A DNA stretch of 64,000 nucleotides from Paenibacillus sp. PL2-23 (GTDB lineage: Bacteria > Bacillota > Bacilli > Paenibacillales > Paenibacillaceae): positions 7,501 through 71,500 of the forward strand of contig NZ_CP162129.1 of assembly GCF_040834005.1 (NCBI RefSeq), read 5' to 3'. The notes under the pieces are model-generated. The model made no database searches, was not told where the DNA came from, and saw nothing but the letters and a program-made list of their open reading frames with translations. Shown here piece after piece: positions 1-7,364 of the stretch (position 1 is the stretch's first letter; every line of letters begins with the position of its first letter). Position numbers and translations under genes: made by a program.

Positions 1-428
1 GCCAGCTCCTGGGCTTTGGCAATCGCTTTGTTCGTGCTTGTCCAGCTTACGTTCTGAACCGAATTCAGATAGACAGCCTTCTCATCCTTCAGGTTCAGCT
101 TCACCGAAGCTTGCTTGATCACCTTGTAGGACTTGCCGGACACGTTCTCCAGCACCATGACTTTATAGTCGCCGTTGCCGAGCTGAAGGGGGAACTGCTC
201 CGTCTTCTTGCCGGCCGGGAGGTTGTACGTATAGCTTTCCTTGCCCTTCGTAATCATAACCTTGGTCTTCACATTCGCTTTCACGTCGTAGGATACCGCT
301 ACAACCCCTTGCGCAAGCTTCGTGTTATCCAGCCAAGCTGTCGCCGACGCGCTTGCATCAGCCCCAGTTGCATGTACCGGCGCGAACAAGACGAATGCTG
401 CAATCAACATCAGAACGAATTTTCTCAT
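1..428 (-). CDS. Secreted protein, probable transglutaminase-domain family, N-terminal part
   Basis: The gene runs off the left edge; 142 codons are visible. It starts at ATG 428, nine bases after a GAAGGGAG ribosome site. Residues 1-25 form a signal peptide (MRKFVLMLIAAFVLFAPVHA). A beta-rich region follows with the segment YTYNLPAGKKTEQFPLQLG, then NSVQNVSWTSTNKAIAKAQEL at the edge. I recall this layout from Paenibacillus exported proteins whose next domain is a transglutaminase-like fold. The catalytic Cys-His-Asp part would lie outside the window, so the family call is tentative. Two cyclic-di-GMP riboswitches precede it, which suggests an envelope or matrix role. Confidence 0.6.
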   Translation of the reverse strand, partial: MRKFVLMLIAAFVLFAPVHATGADASASATAWLDNTKLAQGVVAVSYDVKANVKTKVMITKGKESYTYNLPAGKKTEQFPLQLGNGDYKVMVLENVSGKSYKVIKQASVKLNLKDEKAVYLNSVQNVSWTSTNKAIAKAQEL

Positions 429-429
429 T

Positions 430-520
430 CGACAAAACTCCCTTCGGTGGCCAGGCTGCCATCTTGTTAGAAGGCCCTATAGCTTTGCGTCCCTACCTTT
501 CGATAGGTTTGCCATTGTCG
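430..520 (-). promoter_or_regulatory. Cyclic-di-GMP-I (GEMM) riboswitch, proximal copy
   Basis: Read on the minus strand, the aptamer shows the invariant type I blocks in order: GGCAAACC, GAAA tetraloop, GGGACGCAAAGC, AGGGCCT, ATGGCAGCC and a closing CACCG (about 513 down to 446). The outer bases CGACAA (520-515) can pair with TTGTCG (435-430). That places the ribosome site GAAGGGAG (445-438) between the core and the closing strand, one base before the ATG at 428. Aptamer identity is seen in the sequence; translational control is inferred. Confidence 0.9.
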
Positions 521-596
521 TGTAAAGTTGTCTAGTCGTTCAATAGGGTACTAGATTTGTTCAATATAGTCCTATAAATAAACAAAAAGCATATCC

Positions 597-675
597 ATTC
601 GGTAGCTGGCTGCCATCAATCGGAAGGCCCTGTAGCTTTGCGTCCCTATCTTTCGACAGGTTTGCCGTTATCGTG
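597..675 (-). promoter_or_regulatory. Cyclic-di-GMP-I (GEMM) riboswitch, distal copy
   Basis: This is a second complete aptamer about 85 bases upstream of the first: GGCAAACC, GAAAGATAGGGACGCAAAGC, AGGGCCT, ATGGCAGCC and CTACCG, read on the minus strand. It is nearly identical to the proximal copy in the conserved core and differs in the variable arms. The linker between the aptamers (521-596) is AT-rich, and I see no GC-rich terminator hairpin in it. Confidence 0.9.
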
Positions 676-694
676 CATTGCTTCTATAGGTCTT

Positions 695-722
695 ATATTA
701 CCACGTTTTGCTAGTAAAACAA
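695..722 (-). promoter_or_regulatory. Probable sigma-A promoter for the riboswitch transcript
   Basis: On the minus strand TTGTTT (722-717) and TAATAT (700-695) are separated by 16 bases, placing a transcript start near 688, just before the distal aptamer. The stretch 723-867 up to the next gene holds no convincing gene. Confidence 0.5.
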
Positions 723-867
723 GCCTAAATTCATAGATTCTTAGGAGGTATGGACGATCGTTCACCATATCGAACACCCCATCCCAAAAAAGACCTCCAG
801 CAAGTAAGTCGGATCTCCCCGAACCCACAAGCCGAAGGCCTAATGAGATGATGCTTAGCTAAAAAAA

Positions 868-1842
868 CTACATCCCCGCCAGTGCTCTGCCTGCTGCCAG
901 CTCTGCCTCGAACGCTGAACGATACTCCGCAATCACAGCCGTGCTGTAGCCGTTCGCCGTCAGCTTCGCGCTGGTATCCGCGAGGACTGCTTCGAACTGG
1001 ACCGTGCAGCTTGCCAGCTCCTGCTCCGCCTGCGCCTTCACCGTGACTTTCCCAGCGGCGTCAGCATTCAAATAGCTGACCGCCAGCGACATCAGCGTGC
1101 TCTGGCAGCCCGCTTTCAGCGACTGGAGGGAGGCTTCCGCGCTTGCCGTAATCTGCTCGTATGTAGGCTTAACCACCGAGCCACCGCCACCGCCGCCTGC
1201 TCCAGGAATCCCGCCGACAACGCCGTTACCCGCATCCGCTTCCTTCTTCTCATCCGTCTTCTCTTCCTTGGCCTTCTCTTGCTCCGCCCGATACACGGCC
1301 GACTCTCCCGTCACCGTTCTCGTCAGGGGGTCCCAGCCAATGTCAGTTCCGATCGACTCCGCCAGGAAGCGCAGCGGCACATAGATCGAGCCCTGCAGGA
1401 TGAACAACGATTGACCAGCCGGAAGCTTCTTCGCCTCCCCGTCGAAGACCAGCGAAGCCGCCTTCACCTTCATCGTCAACGTCTGCTGCTCCTTGGCAAT
1501 CGCTTTGCCCGTTGCGAGCTTCAGATTCTTCTTCAGCTCCAGCAGCTCGTCCTCCGTCGGCTCCGACACCGTCACTTCATTCTTCTCGCCATTCCACACC
1601 ACCTGCTTCAGCAGCGCGTAGGACAGATAACGAATCGGCACATACGTGCGGCCCTGGTGGATAAAAGAATGCTGCCCTTCCGGAAGCGACAGCTCCTGCC
1701 CGTCAAATACCAGCTTCACCGCCTGCGTCTTCACCTGCACCGTCGTCGCAGTAGTCGTCGTGGCGGCCGCCGCTTGAAGCGGCAGACTCGCAGCCAGAAC
1801 CATCAACAGCAAGCCGAACATTGCCCAAGATTTCATCTTCAT
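868..1842 (-). CDS. Secreted copper-amine-oxidase-like stalk-domain protein with C-terminal Cys-pair region
   Basis: About 324 aa. The start is ATG 1842, eight bases after GAGGAG; an in-frame TTG six bases further upstream is too close to that site. A signal peptide ends near AAAA. Two copper amine oxidase N-terminal-like repeats follow, seen as VFDGQELSLPEGQ...YVPIRYL and VFDGEAKKLPAGQ...YVPLRFL. A charged, then Gly-rich linker leads to a helical C-terminal region with two cysteines (LKAGC and ELASC). In Paenibacillus this repeat is a common exported, non-catalytic domain. The C-terminus weakly resembles those of the genes at 1877 and 3461. It follows the 1877 gene by 34 bases, so the two are probably co-transcribed. 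Confidence 0.75.
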   Translation of the reverse strand: MKMKSWAMFGLLLMVLAASLPLQAAAATTTTATTVQVKTQAVKLVFDGQELSLPEGQHSFIHQGRTYVPIRYLSYALLKQVVWNGEKNEVTVSEPTEDELLELKKNLKLATGKAIAKEQQTLTMKVKAASLVFDGEAKKLPAGQSLFILQGSIYVPLRFLAESIGTDIGWDPLTRTVTGESAVYRAEQEKAKEEKTDEKKEADAGNGVVGGIPGAGGGGGGSVVKPTYEQITASAEASLQSLKAGCQSTLMSLAVSYLNADAAGKVTVKAQAEQELASCTVQFEAVLADTSAKLTANGYSTAVIAEYRSAFEAELAAGRALAGM

Positions 1843-1876
1843 CGCCAATTCTCCTCTTCATCCCGTATAAGCTTGT

Positions 1877-2629
1877 CTATTGCAAAGCGCCGGCAATCTC
1901 CACCAAAGCCTTCGACCGAGCCTGCACCTTGGCGCTCTCGTAGGCGGTGGACCAATCCGGCAGCTCGCTGGCCAACAAGCCCGCTTCCTGATACTGCGCC
2001 TTCGCGTCGCTCACCAGCCCGGCGAACTTCGCGTCGCATTCCGCTTCTGCCAGCGCCACCTTGCCTAGAAACTGGCTCGTAATCGTCTCAATCGTCGCAT
2101 CCGGATTGGAGGCGAGCTCCGCCTTAATGTCCGCGACAAGCCCGGCGCTCTTGGAGCTGCACGCAGCCCGCAGCACCTCCATATCGGCCTGCACGTTCCC
2201 GTCGATGGCCGCCTTGCGCTTGCTCGCATCATCCGGCGCGGGCGAAGCTCCCCCGCCGGCTTGGCCGCCGGAGCTTGTTGGCGCAGCCGTCGCCGCCGGA
2301 GCCGCAGGCTGCCCGGCAGGCTTGTCAAACGCTGGCGCGGGGCGCGCCGTCTCCACGCTGGCGGGGCGCTTGCTCGCCGCAGGCGCAGTCGTCTCCGCCG
2401 GGGCCGACCCCTCCTCCGCTTCGGCGCCGGAGGCTGGCTCCGATGCCGCGGGGACGGGCGAAGCGTCCGGTGCCACGGAGCTGCTCGCTAGATCAGCGGC
2501 GGATAACTGACCGTTTAGCTGGTTGACTTGATTTATTTTGGCCAGTAGACCGACCGTGCCATAAGCGGCCAGACCCAGCACAGCCAGTGACGCCACAACA
2601 ATGATGGATATTCTCTGAGCTCTCGTCAT
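1877..2629 (-). CDS. Single-pass membrane protein with C-terminal Cys-pair domain, unknown function
   Basis: 250 aa. An N-terminal transmembrane segment lies at about residues 8-30 (ISIIVVASLAVLGLAAYG). A low-complexity Ala/Pro/Ser/Glu linker (about 45-135) follows, then a helical domain of about 110 residues. That domain has cysteines 40 residues apart (RAACSS and AEAECD), an LPDW motif and an ARSKAL...IAGAL tail. The same domain ends the product at 3461. The long disordered linker suggests a domain held away from the membrane on the outside. I do not recognise a named family. The start is ATG 2629 with GGGAGG 13 bases upstream, which is rather far. Confidence 0.7.
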   Translation of the reverse strand: MTRAQRISIIVVASLAVLGLAAYGTVGLLAKINQVNQLNGQLSAADLASSSVAPDASPVPAASEPASGAEAEEGSAPAETTAPAASKRPASVETARPAPAFDKPAGQPAAPAATAAPTSSGGQAGGGASPAPDDASKRKAAIDGNVQADMEVLRAACSSKSAGLVADIKAELASNPDATIETITSQFLGKVALAEAECDAKFAGLVSDAKAQYQEAGLLASELPDWSTAYESAKVQARSKALVEIAGALQ

Positions 2630-2684
2630 GCTATGATGGCTACCTCCCTACTCTAGCTGTCCCACTATGAAACAAAAAAAGCGG

Positions 2685-3137
2685 CTATTCGCCAGCAGAC
2701 CTGCCTCTCATGCGCGCAACCCACTTGTAGAGGCCCATGCCAATAACCGCTCCGGCGCTGTCAATCAGCACATCCTGGACCTGAGCCCCTCTCCCAATCA
2801 CGAAGAGCTGATGCACCTCATCCGACACAGCGAACAATACACAGAGGAGCAGCGTCACCGCCGCGCACCGCAAGCCCTTCATGCCGAGCTTAGTCAGCGT
2901 GCCCATAACCAGAATGCCCAGCACCAGATAGATCAGGAAATGAGCATTCTTCCGCACCATATGATGAAGCTCCACTGCATTCAGCTCCACGCTCGGCACC
3001 AGAAGCTCTACGAACGCGACAAGCCGCTCGGTCACGCCGTAGCTCAGCTCGTTCGACGACGTCGCCGTCTGATGCGAGAAGCTGATAATAACAGCCATCC
3101 ATAGCAGGACGACTGCTCCGTACATCCATTTGCGCAT
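2685..3137 (-). CDS. VanZ-like membrane protein
   Basis: About 150 aa from ATG 3137, chosen because GAAGGA sits eight bases upstream; the open frame extends 15 codons further without a ribosome site. Four hydrophobic segments are visible, with the VanZ-like sequence KNAHFLIYLVLGILV in the middle and DEVHQLFVIGRGAQVQDVLIDSAGAVIG near the end. VanZ-like proteins are small integral membrane proteins. VanZ itself gives low-level teicoplanin resistance, but most family members have no known function. It sits between the Cys-pair proteins and a decayed epimerase at the tail of the exopolysaccharide region. Confidence 0.8.
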   Translation of the reverse strand: MRKWMYGAVVLLWMAVIISFSHQTATSSNELSYGVTERLVAFVELLVPSVELNAVELHHMVRKNAHFLIYLVLGILVMGTLTKLGMKGLRCAAVTLLLCVLFAVSDEVHQLFVIGRGAQVQDVLIDSAGAVIGMGLYKWVARMRGRSAGE

Positions 3138-3151
3138 GAGACCAATCCTTC

Positions 3152-3460
3152 TTATTGAACGCCGTAATAGCTCACGTACCAATCCGCGAACTTCTGCAGG
3201 CCTTGCTCAATCGACGTCTCCGGCTTGAAGCCTACCGCTTGCTGCAGCTGATCCGTCGAGGCGTACGTAGCCGGCACATCGCCTGGCTTAATCGGTTCGA
3301 ACACCTTGTCGAAGACCACCTCTCTGCCGGTGGCTCTGCTCAAGCACCTCTCCAACGTCTCGATGAAGGTTATCAGCTTTCAGCTGGCCTGCCAAATATT
3401 TGATTGCAAATCCAAAATACGCCATGTCCGGTTTAGCACCTTTTCTAGCAGGTACCGCGG
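3152..3460 (-). pseudogene. Remnant of UDP-glucuronate 4-epimerase-like gene
   Basis: Two pieces of a short-chain nucleotide-sugar epimerase survive in different frames. The upstream piece reads KPDMAYFGFAIKYLAGQ, matching the RPDMAYF block of the family. The downstream piece reads KLITFIETLERCLSRATG, then KPGDVPATYAS and a WYVSYYGV ending, the normal C-terminus of UDP-glucuronate epimerases. About 65 residues between the pieces and all of the N-terminal Rossmann half are missing. It lies directly after the stop codon of the 3461 gene. The remnant suggests that the exopolysaccharide locus once made UDP-galacturonate or a related sugar. Confidence 0.75.
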
Positions 3461-4516
3461 TTAGGATTTCAAGGCGCTCGCAATTTGTTTTATGGCACTT
3501 GAGCGGGCATCCGCTTTAGATTTGGAATACTGTGCATTCCAATTCGGAAGATGGCTTGAGCCAATGCCAGCATCCTGATATTCCATCTTTGCCTGGCTTA
3601 ACATTAATTGAAAGCTCTGGTCACACTTTGCTTCCGCTTTTGTCACTTTACTCAAATACTCCGCCTGAATAGCTTCAAGTGATGAATCTTTGTTGGCATT
3701 TAATTCTGCTACAATTTGACTGACTAACGAGTTGCTACTCGCTTTACAAGAAGCGGCCAGCTCGTCCATTTTGAACTCATAAGCTGTATCAATCATATTT
3801 TTTGCCTTTAGTTGATTATCGGTCAATACTTGTGACGGTGAAGGATTTGGTGTCAATTCAGGTCCATCCTCACTACTAGGCGGGGTTGTTGTGTTGGAAC
3901 CCGTTGCCGTATCCTTAATCCCCGTGCTTCCAGATCTTTTATTGTCCGCCTGTATTCTCGCCCATGCTTCTTCATTCTTCTTTATCTGCTCCGGATCCGT
4001 CTCACCTACGAACTCAATCGGATACTCAGGATTCAGAATAACGAGTCCTTTGCCATACTTAATCGTTATACTGCGCAGCAATTCAATCTCTTCTGGACTC
4101 AGCTTCTCGAGCAAGAGATTGCGTATCTTTTGCTTTTCTTCATTGGACAATTCATAAGAAGCGTTTCCTTGAAGATAGGATATTTCTTTCAGAGACAATC
4201 CAGAATTTAAAAGAATAGCCGCGATATCCACCGCATCTTGACTGTTAATCTCTTGGCCTCCAATTAAATCGCTGGCTTTTTCGACAGGTTTCTTTATTAC
4301 AGCAGGCAGATCAGCTGATTCAGGCTTCTCCACTTCAGTTTCAGCAGCCTCCGTTGTCTGATGCCTCTCTGCTATTTCGTTCAAGCTAATTGATTTAATA
4401 TAAGAATATACGTATATTGCAAAAGACAATCCAATTAATAAGACGGCTGCAACGGTGCCGACCACCCACTTCTGCCAACGTTTCCAGCGTTTTCTTTTCT
4501 GCGCTTGTCTAACCAC
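3461..4516 (-). CDS. Single-pass membrane protein with C-terminal Cys-pair domain, unknown function
   Basis: 351 aa, GTG start preceded by GAAGGTGAGA. A basic N-terminus (KRKRWKRWQKW) precedes one transmembrane segment at about residues 19-40. A middle region with LSLKEISYLQG and EEIELLRSI helices follows, then a Ser/Thr/Pro linker. The last 115 residues match the domain of the 1877 gene: ELAASCKASS, KAEAKCDQSF with 40 residues between the cysteines, LPNWNAQY, ARSSAIKQIASAL. It follows manC by 43 bases, so it may be the last intact gene of the exopolysaccharide operon. I do not recognise the middle domain. Confidence 0.7.
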   Translation of the reverse strand: MVRQAQKRKRWKRWQKWVVGTVAAVLLIGLSFAIYVYSYIKSISLNEIAERHQTTEAAETEVEKPESADLPAVIKKPVEKASDLIGGQEINSQDAVDIAAILLNSGLSLKEISYLQGNASYELSNEEKQKIRNLLLEKLSPEEIELLRSITIKYGKGLVILNPEYPIEFVGETDPEQIKKNEEAWARIQADNKRSGSTGIKDTATGSNTTTPPSSEDGPELTPNPSPSQVLTDNQLKAKNMIDTAYEFKMDELAASCKASSNSLVSQIVAELNANKDSSLEAIQAEYLSKVTKAEAKCDQSFQLMLSQAKMEYQDAGIGSSHLPNWNAQYSKSKADARSSAIKQIASALKS

Positions 4517-4559
4517 ACTCTCACCTTCTCTCTCTTAAATTTCTCATACCAAGAATTCA

Positions 4560-5930
4560 CTAGAGTCTACTTAAGCAGTGTTCTTGAATCTGCTTCCAGT
4601 CTAATAGCAGTCGCGTAACATCTTCTTCAATTAACTCACTTCCAGATTGGACCTCTATGAACTCCATATCACTAGACGCATAAACAGCATGTTTTGTTCC
4701 AACGGGAATATGCCAAACATCTCCTGCCTTAACGGGAATTATACGATCATTAATGACAATCTCACCTGTTCCTTTAATAAATGTCCAAACCTCGGAGCGT
4801 TTATAATGAATCTGATAACTGGAGCTTTTCCCTTCTTGCACACAGATTCGTTTGGTTAGTACTTCTTGCCCCTCCTCATACCTTGTATAATCCAGTACCT
4901 TATACCAGCCCCAGCGACGTTCTTCGTACATAGGTCTTTCTTCATAAGAACCAATTAACTCCTTAATTCGTGGACTCGCACTTTTATCCGTTACCAATAT
5001 TCCATCTGGACTCGCAGCGACTACTATATTAGACAGGCCTAGCACAGTCACTGGGACATCGAGCTCATTTACAATATGTGTATTATTCGAATCTGTACTT
5101 ATTATTCCTTTTCCTAAGACAGTTGTCGCCATTTCCTCAGTTAGTGTATTCCAGGTCCCAAGATCCTTCCAATACCCTTGATATGGTATGGCAATAATAT
5201 CATTCGCCTTCTCCACTACTTCGTAATCAAAGCTAATCTTAGGCAAACTAGCATATTGTTTGAGAAGTTCTTCGTAATGTATGGGCCAACTCTTTGATTC
5301 AAGCAAAGAGATGATATATCCTAATTTAAATGCAAAGACCCCACAGTTCCACATGGCTTGCTGTTCAATTAGTTTCTCTGCCTGGGATTCTGTTGGTTTC
5401 TCTTTAAAACTTTTGACTCGAATATAATTATTAATACTTGTTGGATCATCGGGCACAATATAGCCATACTTCGATGACGGATACGTTGGCTTGGCTCCGA
5501 TTAGAGCAAGCTCAGTATTACTATTTGTTACTAACTGCTCTAAATCCTGAATACGATTAAAGAAGTGAGGTTCGACATATGGGTCGACAGGCAATACTGC
5601 TATCACTTCATCTAGGCTTGTGTTTTTTATAGAATAAAGATATGTTGCCGCAAGAGCAATTGCCGGAAATGTATCCCTGCGCTCTGGTTCTACAAGAAGC
5701 GGCACATCTGAGGAAAGCTGGTTTTGCATGACGTCGACCTGCGCTTTACCAGTTGCAATAATCGTATGCTGTGCCAGATTGGCTTGATTAATTTGCCTCC
5801 AAACTCGCTGGACCATCGACTCATTATGATTTGAATGTGCAAGAACTTTAAGAAACTGCTTCGAACGTGCATCATTGGATAACGGCCATAACCGCTTGCC
5901 AGAACCTCCGGACAATAAGATAAGTTTCAA
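4560..5930 (-). CDS. manC: Mannose-1-phosphate guanylyltransferase / mannose-6-phosphate isomerase
   Basis: About 456 aa from TTG 5930, chosen because AAGGGGG lies nine bases upstream and the family N-terminus (LKLILLSGGSGKRLWPLS) begins there. The N-terminal nucleotidyltransferase domain carries the GGSGKRLWPLS signature and forms GDP-mannose from mannose-1-phosphate and GTP. The last 110 residues form a cupin (QIHYKRSEVW, HIPVGTKHAVYA) typical of type II phosphomannose isomerases, so the enzyme may be bifunctional. GDP-mannose would feed Gmd and Fcl encoded upstream in the operon. No phosphomannomutase gene lies in the window. Confidence 0.88.
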   Translation of the reverse strand: MKLILLSGGSGKRLWPLSNDARSKQFLKVLAHSNHNESMVQRVWRQINQANLAQHTIIATGKAQVDVMQNQLSSDVPLLVEPERRDTFPAIALAATYLYSIKNTSLDEVIAVLPVDPYVEPHFFNRIQDLEQLVTNSNTELALIGAKPTYPSSKYGYIVPDDPTSINNYIRVKSFKEKPTESQAEKLIEQQAMWNCGVFAFKLGYIISLLESKSWPIHYEELLKQYASLPKISFDYEVVEKANDIIAIPYQGYWKDLGTWNTLTEEMATTVLGKGIISTDSNNTHIVNELDVPVTVLGLSNIVVAASPDGILVTDKSASPRIKELIGSYEERPMYEERRWGWYKVLDYTRYEEGQEVLTKRICVQEGKSSSYQIHYKRSEVWTFIKGTGEIVINDRIIPVKAGDVWHIPVGTKHAVYASSDMEFIEVQSGSELIEEDVTRLLLDWKQIQEHCLSRL

Positions 5931-6003
5931 TATTAACGACCCCCTTACTAAATTTAATGCAAAATAAAAAGTCACTTAAAAAATAACCCGGATGACTTTA
6001 AAA

Positions 6004-7308
6004 TTACATATTATAAATGACTTCCCTTCCAATTGAGTCATAAATAATGCGTGTTTCTCTAGCCTTCTGTAGTTCGTAACAATTCCTTCCATCCAAGACA
6101 ATGGGTGTTCTCATTAAGTCGCTGTAATAAGTGAGGTTTAACTTCTTTACATCGTCCCATTCCGTAAAAATAAAACAGATATCTGTATCCCTAAGCGTCT
6201 CAAATATTGAATCACAATAATTAACACCAACTGGGTATAATTTCTTAAAATTGTCCACTCCAACAGGGTCCCACGCTTTTACATTGGCGCCTTCTTCAAG
6301 CATAAATGGTATATTTACGAGAGTGGGCGCCTCTCTTAAGTCATCTGTACCTGGCTTGAAGGTTAATCCTAATACAGCAATATCCAACCCTTTCAAACTG
6401 TCAAAATATTTTCTAGACTTTTTAATAAGCTTTAATTTTTGATTTTCATTGACATCTATAGCTGCTTTCACCGTCTTTAGCTCGTAATCATGGAAGCTGG
6501 CTAACCAATGCAATGCTTTGGTGTCTTTTGGAAAACAAGAGCCGCCGTAACCTATCCCTGCATTTAAAAACTTATTACCGATTCGACTGTCATATCCCAT
6601 TCCAATTGCAACATCCTCAATATTAGCCCCGATAACCTCGCATAGATTGGCAATTTCATTGATAAAGGAAATCTTTAACGCGAGAAAATCATTAGATGCA
6701 TATTTAATCATTTCTGCACTTTTTCTATTTGTAATGACAAGTGGACATTCATAACTTTTATAAACTTCTCTTAACACTTCAGCAGCATAACTGTCCTCTA
6801 CCCCAATTACAATTCTTGAAGCATGTAACGTATCCTTTACCGCAGAGCCTTGAGCAAGAAATTCGGGATTAGAAACAACATGTACAGTAACGTCATTCTT
6901 AAGATTTGATCTAATTAATTGTTCGATTTTATCATTCGTACCTATTGGAACAGTAGACTTGACGACAACTACGCAACTTCGTTCAATACTTTGCGCAATT
7001 TGTACAGCTACTTCATATACATAACTTAAATTTGCTGAACCATCCTTCTTTTCGGGCGTTCCGACACCTATAAATATTACCTCCGCATCCTTATATGCGG
7101 TGTTATATTCCGTTGTAAAGTGTAATCGGTCCATATTTCTAACCATTAACTCTTCAATGCCAGGTTCAAAAATGGGAGATTTCCCAGCATTCATTGTCGC
7201 TACTTTCTGTTCATTTATATCAACACAAGTAACGAAATGACCACGATCTGCCATACATACTCCTGTTACTAAGCCAACATATCCTGTTCCGGCTACTGCA
7301 ATTTTCAT
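6004..7308 (-). CDS. ugd: UDP-glucose 6-dehydrogenase
   Basis: 434 aa, full length for the TuaD/Ugd family. The N-terminal Rossmann motif is GTGYVGLVTG. The catalytic cysteine lies in GIGYGGSCFPKDTKAL, and the C-terminal UDP-binding domain contains GLTFKPGTDDLREAP. It oxidises UDP-glucose twice with NAD to UDP-glucuronate, giving the polymer an acidic sugar. The substrate would come from GalU, encoded earlier in the same operon. Confidence 0.92.
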   Translation of the reverse strand: MKIAVAGTGYVGLVTGVCMADRGHFVTCVDINEQKVATMNAGKSPIFEPGIEELMVRNMDRLHFTTEYNTAYKDAEVIFIGVGTPEKKDGSANLSYVYEVAVQIAQSIERSCVVVVKSTVPIGTNDKIEQLIRSNLKNDVTVHVVSNPEFLAQGSAVKDTLHASRIVIGVEDSYAAEVLREVYKSYECPLVITNRKSAEMIKYASNDFLALKISFINEIANLCEVIGANIEDVAIGMGYDSRIGNKFLNAGIGYGGSCFPKDTKALHWLASFHDYELKTVKAAIDVNENQKLKLIKKSRKYFDSLKGLDIAVLGLTFKPGTDDLREAPTLVNIPFMLEEGANVKAWDPVGVDNFKKLYPVGVNYCDSIFETLRDTDICFIFTEWDDVKKLNLTYYSDLMRTPIVLDGRNCYELQKARETRIIYDSIGREVIYNM

Positions 7309-7364
7309 ATTTTCAGCACCTTTTAAGTAATTAAATAAACAGTGAAATTTAAATGGACTTTCAA

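Noticed and set aside
521-596. Intrinsic terminator between the two cyclic-di-GMP aptamers
   Set aside because: The linker is AT-rich and I could not find a stable stem followed by a T run.
646-828. A 60-codon minus-strand frame upstream of the riboswitches
   Set aside because: It runs across the predicted promoter and into the distal aptamer; no ribosome site.
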